Below are positions 7,453 through 9,965 of a stretch of DNA of 9,965 bases, one piece after another. Every line of letters starts with the position of its first letter. Position 1 is the stretch's first letter. Source of the stretch: RGDT01 sp964630925 (GTDB lineage Bacteria > Planctomycetota > Planctomycetia > Gemmatales > Gemmataceae); contig CAZVZK010000253.1 of the NCBI GenBank assembly GCA_964630925.1, positions 1 to 9,965 on the forward strand. The letters are read 5' to 3'. The notes beneath the pieces are model-generated. The model made no database searches. It saw only the letters and a program-made list of their open reading frames with translations, and had not been told where the DNA came from. The position numbers were made by a program, and so were the translations under genes.

Positions 7453-7737
7453 TCAGGCCGGCTCGATGGAGGTGGCCAGGCCCTTGTCTGCGAACAGCTC
7501 GGCGTACAATTCGGCCCTCTCGAGCCAGGTGACCAGGAGGACGGAGCGGCCCTGGTGGTGGGCCTCCCACATCTTGTGGGTCGCCTCCGCGCGGGGGAAT
7601 CGTCCCAGCTCCATGACGCTGCGGATGATGAACATGAGGTCGGCGGTGCTGTTGCGGAGCAGGATGAGGCGGTAACGGGGCAGCGGACGCCGGGCGTCGC
7701 TGCTCGGACGGGAGTACGGACGATCCGCGTGATTCAT
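7453..7737 (-). CDS. clpS: ClpS-like adaptor protein (divergent N-degron pocket)
   Basis: This 94-residue protein matches the size and core pattern of ClpS, the adaptor that delivers proteins with destabilising N-terminal residues to ClpAP or ClpCP for degradation. Compared from memory with E. coli ClpS, YRLILLRN (22-29) aligns with YKVILVND, residues 36-38 (FII) with FVI, and EATHKMWEAHHQG (51-63) with ERATQLMLAVHYQG. His60 corresponds to the pocket His66. The Asn34-Asp35-Asp36 motif that holds the substrate amino group reads Arg-Asn-Ser without a gap, or Asn-Ser-Thr with a one-residue insertion, so the acidic residues are missing either way. Substrate choice may therefore differ, or this may be a specialised paralogue. 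GAGGGGG lies eight bases before ATG. The gene is divergent from ribF. The family call is good; classical N-degron function is doubtful. Confidence 0.75.
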   Translation of the reverse strand: MNHADRPYSRPSSDARRPLPRYRLILLRNSTADLMFIIRSVMELGRFPRAEATHKMWEAHHQGRSVLLVTWLERAELYAELFADKGLATSIEPA

Positions 7738-7788
7738 GGGGCTTGCCCCCTCGTCCGGCCGGCCCGGAGGCCGTTCGTGTTGTTCAGC

Positions 7789-7803
7789 CGGGGTGTCACC
7801 CCG
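7789..7803. repeat. Perfect intergenic hairpin, possible REP-like element
   Basis: CGGGGT (7789-7794) and ACCCCG (7798-7803) are inverted copies around GTC. The surrounding text, with TTCAGC on one side and GACCTACAGGG on the other, resembles a palindromic intergenic motif I associate from memory with planctomycete genomes. Only one copy is visible here, so its repeat status cannot be shown from this window. It lies in the expected 5' leader of the ClpS-like gene. Confidence 0.4.
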
Positions 7804-7813
7804 ACCTACAGGG

Positions 7814-7819
7814 ATTCTA
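7814..7819 (-). promoter_or_regulatory. Possible -10 box for the ClpS-like gene
   Basis: TAGAAT on the minus strand differs at one position from TATAAT and lies in the intergenic region about 76 bases upstream of the ClpS-like start codon. No matching -35 box was recognised. If real, the hairpin at 7789-7803 would be near the 5' end of the transcript. Confidence 0.22.
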
Positions 7820-8006
7820 ACCCCTCACCGGCGCACGCCCTATCGGCGGCATCCCACCGGCAGGTGAAGGGTCGATGAAGGGGTGCCGGCTGCGCGGCCT
7901 GCGCCGTGTGTGACGCGCCGCGCGCCTCGGGCACGGCAGGGCCGACGGGACGCGGATCACCGGGCTACGACCGGCGCAGCTGCGTGCCGGGGTGGGAGGG
8001 GGCCTG

Positions 8007-8012
8007 TAGAAT
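8007..8012 (+). promoter_or_regulatory. Possible -10 box for the ribF gene
   Basis: TAGAAT differs at one position from TATAAT. It overlaps the alternative ATG at 8011, so if it is used, transcription would start near 8019. Only the ATG at 8038, with GGAGGG at 8021-8026, would then be available. No clear -35 box precedes it. Confidence 0.25.
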
Positions 8013-8037
8013 GCCCCGTCGGAGGGCGACGTCGGAC

Positions 8038-8973
8038 ATGGCGCATCACCGGATCGGTTGGCGGGACGCGGTGCAGGGGCCGTGCCGGGGGCTGGCGCTG
8101 GCCGTCGGCAACTTCGACGGGGCGCATCTCGGCCACGCCGCCCTCATCCGCGAGTTGGGCCGGCTGGCGGCCTCGCTGGGCACGCGTGCGTCGGTCCTGA
8201 CGTTCGACCCGCACCCGCTGGCCCTGCTGCGGCCCGAGTCGGCGCCCGTCGCGCTGACGACGCCGGACGACCGGGCCGAGTGCCTCCACGCCCTCGGGGC
8301 CGGCGAGGTGTTCACGCTGCACACGGAGCCGTCCCTGCTGGCCCTGTCGGCCCGCGAGTTCTTCGCCGAGGTGCTGCGCGGGCGGCTGGACGCCCGCGGG
8401 CTGTGCGAGGGGCCGAACTTCCATTTCGGCAAGGGCCGCGAGGGCGACGTGGCCCTGCTGGGGCGGCTGTGCGCCGAGGCGGGCATCCCGCTCCGGGTGG
8501 TGCCGTGGCACGGCGACGGCGGCGACCCCGTCTCCAGCAGCCGCATCCGCGAGGCATTGGCGAATGGCGATGTGGCCGGGGCCGCCCGGCTCCTGGGCAG
8601 GCCGTACCGGCTGCGTGGGGTGGTCGGCGAGGGGGCGCGGCGTGGCCGCACCATCGGCTTCCCGACCGCCAACCTGACGCGGGCGGAGACGGTGGTGCCT
8701 GGCGAGGGCGTCTACGCCGCCCGGGCGCTGGCCGGGGGGCGTGAATGGCCGGCGGCGGTGAACGTGGGAGGCAACCCGACGTTCGGCGAGGCCGGGGTGA
8801 AGATCGAGGCGCACCTGATCGGCTATTCGGGGGACCTGTACGGCGAGCCCGTGGCCCTGGACTTCGTCGCGAGAATGAGGGGGACGCGGCCGTTCGCGGG
8901 GGCCGAGGCGCTCGTCGCCCAGCTGCGCGAGGACGTGGCCGCGGCGCGGCGGATCGTGGAGGGCGGGGCATGA
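8038..8973 (+). CDS. ribF: Bifunctional riboflavin kinase/FAD synthetase RibF
   Basis: RibF phosphorylates riboflavin to FMN and adenylylates FMN to FAD in the cytoplasm. From ATG 8038 the protein has 311 residues, close to the 313 of E. coli RibF. The N-terminal FAD synthetase domain shows GNFDGAHLGH (24-33), TFDPHPL (55-61), FHFGKGREGD (128-137) and SSSRIRE (166-172). The C-terminal riboflavin kinase domain shows GRTIGFPTANL from 203, then VPGEGVYAAR, AAVNVGGNPTFGE and a YSGDLYG segment. All expected motifs are present. The start at 8038 puts the GNFDG motif at the same distance from Met as in E. coli. ATG 8011 (320 residues) is a real alternative because GGAGGGGG lies eight bases before it, whereas GGAGGG is 11 bases before 8038. 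The stop overlaps the next gene's start as ATGA. Confidence 0.95.
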   Translation: MAHHRIGWRDAVQGPCRGLALAVGNFDGAHLGHAALIRELGRLAASLGTRASVLTFDPHPLALLRPESAPVALTTPDDRAECLHALGAGEVFTLHTEPSLLALSAREFFAEVLRGRLDARGLCEGPNFHFGKGREGDVALLGRLCAEAGIPLRVVPWHGDGGDPVSSSRIREALANGDVAGAARLLGRPYRLRGVVGEGARRGRTIGFPTANLTRAETVVPGEGVYAARALAGGREWPAAVNVGGNPTFGEAGVKIEAHLIGYSGDLYGEPVALDFVARMRGTRPFAGAEALVAQLREDVAAARRIVEGGA

Positions 8974-9209
8974 GCGAGGCGGAGCTGCTGACGCGGGTGC
9001 GTGAGGTGGTCGCGGCGGAGGTGCTGCCGGCGCTGGAGATGGACGGCACGTCGGTGGAGGTCGTGGGTATCGACGCCGGCATCGTGCAGGTGCGGCTGAA
9101 CGGCGCCTGCGGCTCGTGCCCGTCGTCGGTGCGGGCGGTGGTGATGGGCGTCGAGGAGGAGCTGCTGCGCCGCGTGCCGGGGCTGCGCTATCTGGAGACG
9201 GTAGCGTGA
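8970..9209 (+). CDS. NifU-like C-terminal domain Fe-S scaffold protein
   Basis: This 79-residue protein consists solely of a NifU C-terminal-type domain. The CxxC pair Cys47-Cys50 in NGACGSCPSS matches the motif that holds a transient Fe-S cluster, usually at a dimer interface, for transfer to target proteins. The flanking pattern (a helix with an EVLPALEMDG-like segment, strands VEVVGID and VQVRLNG, then a long helix containing GVEEELLRRVPG) is standard for the family. Its ATG overlaps the ribF stop by four bases (ATGA), and GGAGGG at 8958-8963 lies six bases upstream inside ribF, so the two are probably translationally coupled. No IscU or IscA homologue is visible nearby. The family is clear; the specific client proteins are unknown. 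Confidence 0.92.
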   Translation: MSEAELLTRVREVVAAEVLPALEMDGTSVEVVGIDAGIVQVRLNGACGSCPSSVRAVVMGVEEELLRRVPGLRYLETVA

Positions 9210-9221
9210 CGCGGAGGCTGT

Positions 9222-9884
9222 ATGGATGAGGGCCAGGGCCAGCCGCCGAAGATCGAGCACCCGCTGGGATCGGGGCCGAGGGTCGTCGTCTTCTGGGTCG
9301 GGTGTGGGCTCGCCGCGAGCATGACGGTCTCCATGGTGTTGGATTTTCTAACCAGGCAACCGCAGGGGGACATCACGGCCTGGGCAGCCGCCGGGGTGTG
9401 CGGAGGGCTGCTCGTGGGGCTCTTCCGCGCCTCGACGGCCGAGATGCCCCCGGACAAGCTCTGGCTCCTGCTCCGCCGCCTCCTCATTGGTGGGTCGATT
9501 GGGTTTGCGTTTTGCAGCGGCGTGTTCGCTCCACTGGTGAATCCGCAGATACCGCTTGCTGGAGCCATCGTCGTCTCGATAATCGGACTCGTGTTCGGCA
9601 TTGTCAGCGGCATGATCTGGGGCATCCTCGCCGTGCGCGCCCGGCTGGACCGCGAAAAACGCGATTTCAAAGCCCGCGCGATCAGGGCCGCGGCCGAAGA
9701 TGCGGCCCGCGATGCCCTTGAGGCAGCCATCGCCGACAAGTTCGGCCCGCTCGACGAGGCGCGGCGCGAGGCGATACGGGGGTGGGATGACGCCCAGATC
9801 GCCGACGCGGCCCGCCGCTTGCCGGAGGCGAAGAGTATCGAGGAAGTAACTGACCAGGCGGGTGTGGGAATGAGACGGAAGTAG
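9222..9884 (+). CDS. Four-helix membrane protein with charged C-terminal tail, unknown function
   Basis: I do not recognise this 220-residue protein by name. It has about four predicted membrane helices at residues 20-43, 52-69, 86-106 and 111-138, with small glycine-rich turns. A strongly charged helical tail follows (139-185, RARLDREKRDFKARAIRAAAED onward), likely cytoplasmic and perhaps coiled. The tail ends with a segment of the form ADKFGPLDEARREAIRGWDD...SIEEVTD, loosely reminiscent of the small helical C-terminal domain DUF4351; this resemblance is from memory and weak. GGAGG at 9213-9217 lies four bases before ATG, and the gene begins 12 bases after the NifU-like stop, so it may belong to the ribF transcript. 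Codon use is slightly less GC-biased around 9480-9620 than in the neighbouring genes. Confidence 0.75.
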   Translation: MDEGQGQPPKIEHPLGSGPRVVVFWVGCGLAASMTVSMVLDFLTRQPQGDITAWAAAGVCGGLLVGLFRASTAEMPPDKLWLLLRRLLIGGSIGFAFCSGVFAPLVNPQIPLAGAIVVSIIGLVFGIVSGMIWGILAVRARLDREKRDFKARAIRAAAEDAARDALEAAIADKFGPLDEARREAIRGWDDAQIADAARRLPEAKSIEEVTDQAGVGMRRK

Positions 9885-9910
9885 ACAGGTGGATGGCCGG
9901 GGTGGGGCGA

Positions 9911-9935
9911 ATTGCATTGCATTGCACCCCCCCCC
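9911..9935. repeat. ATTGC triplicate and C9 homopolymer
   Basis: Three tandem ATTGC units (9911-9925) are followed by one A and a run of nine C (9927-9935). They lie in the 81-base non-coding end of the window after the membrane protein gene. Short tandem repeats and homopolymers of this kind are prone to slippage. A further inverted pair, TTGCA (9941-9945) and TGCAA (9960-9964), reaches the window edge. No gene is visible in this stretch. Confidence 0.6.
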
Positions 9936-9965
9936 AGGCTTTGCAGCGCATTCGCCTCGTGCAAC

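Larger units (their letters stand above)
7738..8037. other. Divergent intergenic region between the ClpS-like gene and ribF
   Basis: This 300-base stretch lies between the two divergent start codons and should hold promoters for both. I see a perfect hairpin at 7789-7803, an imperfect long-range inverted repeat (7820-7829 with 7863-7872, nine of ten paired), TGAAGGG twice with an 11-base period (7865 and 7876), a ten-base palindrome at 7975-7984, and TAGAAT boxes facing each way (7814-7819 minus, 8007-8012 plus). The frame used by ribF is open back to 7906, but that part has no conserved sequence. No FMN riboswitch motif was recognised. Confidence 0.6.

Noticed and set aside
5425..7878. Plus-strand open frames opposite the WD40, reductase and ClpS-like genes
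   Set aside because: They are antisense shadows with no recognisable domains; the minus-strand products are clearly conserved families.
7906..8037. Longer N-terminus for RibF starting at 7906 or 8011
   Set aside because: Residues from 7906 are Gly/Arg-rich with no family similarity. ATG 8011 is possible because of its good ribosome site, but 8038 gives the family's usual length and motif spacing.
7738..8037. FMN riboswitch upstream of ribF
   Set aside because: I looked for the conserved RFN-element segments and did not find them in order. GC-rich inverted repeats alone are not enough.
9188..9964. Minus-strand open frame opposite the membrane protein
   Set aside because: Its translation is Ser/Pro/Arg-rich without motifs, whereas the plus strand has a ribosome site and four clean membrane helices.
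1..9965. CRISPR array, tRNA, rRNA or insertion sequence
   Set aside because: No regularly spaced repeats, cloverleaf-like sequence, rRNA sequence or transposase motifs were seen on either strand.

Overview
The window is very GC-rich, with G or C at most third codon positions, and looks like a bacterial chromosome. The gene set suggests a planctomycete or a close relative in the PVC group. It has paralogous exported PQQ-type beta-propeller proteins beginning with a WPQ motif, a membrane-anchored WD40 protein, a Tat-exported aldo/keto reductase, and a xylose-isomerase-like epimerase end reading SIEWED. This assignment is inferred from protein families; no rRNA or marker tree is available here.

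Plus strand, 1-5070. The C-terminal end of a sugar phosphate isomerase/epimerase is followed by two exported beta-propeller genes separated by 17 bases. The first (371-1831, 486 aa) is a single propeller module. The second (1849-5070, 1073 aa) begins with a paralogous copy of that whole module, continues into a second, different propeller module, and ends in a class I SAM-dependent methyltransferase domain. This tandem duplication plus three-part fusion is the most striking architecture in the window.

Minus strand, 5086-7737. Three genes read leftward: a divergent ClpS-like adaptor (7453-7737), a Tat-signal aldo/keto reductase (6298-7314) and a membrane-anchored WD40 protein (5086-6168). A good intrinsic-terminator candidate lies between the ClpS-like gene and the reductase. 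The WD40 gene converges on the propeller-methyltransferase gene with only 15 bases between the stop codons, where a small GC hairpin sits.

Plus strand, 8038-9884. A 300-base divergent intergenic region carries several inverted repeats. It separates the ClpS-like gene from ribF (bifunctional riboflavin kinase/FAD synthetase), which overlaps a NifU-type Fe-S scaffold protein by ATGA. A four-helix membrane protein of unknown function follows 12 bases later. The window ends in a short non-coding stretch with three ATTGC units and a run of nine C.

The left half is an exported or envelope-associated set (epimerase, propellers, WD40, reductase). The right half is housekeeping cofactor supply (FMN/FAD and Fe-S). 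I saw no mobile element, CRISPR array, tRNA or rRNA. The least ordinary items are the propeller-methyltransferase fusion beside its half-length paralogue, and the ClpS-like protein whose usual Asn-Asp pocket motif is altered.
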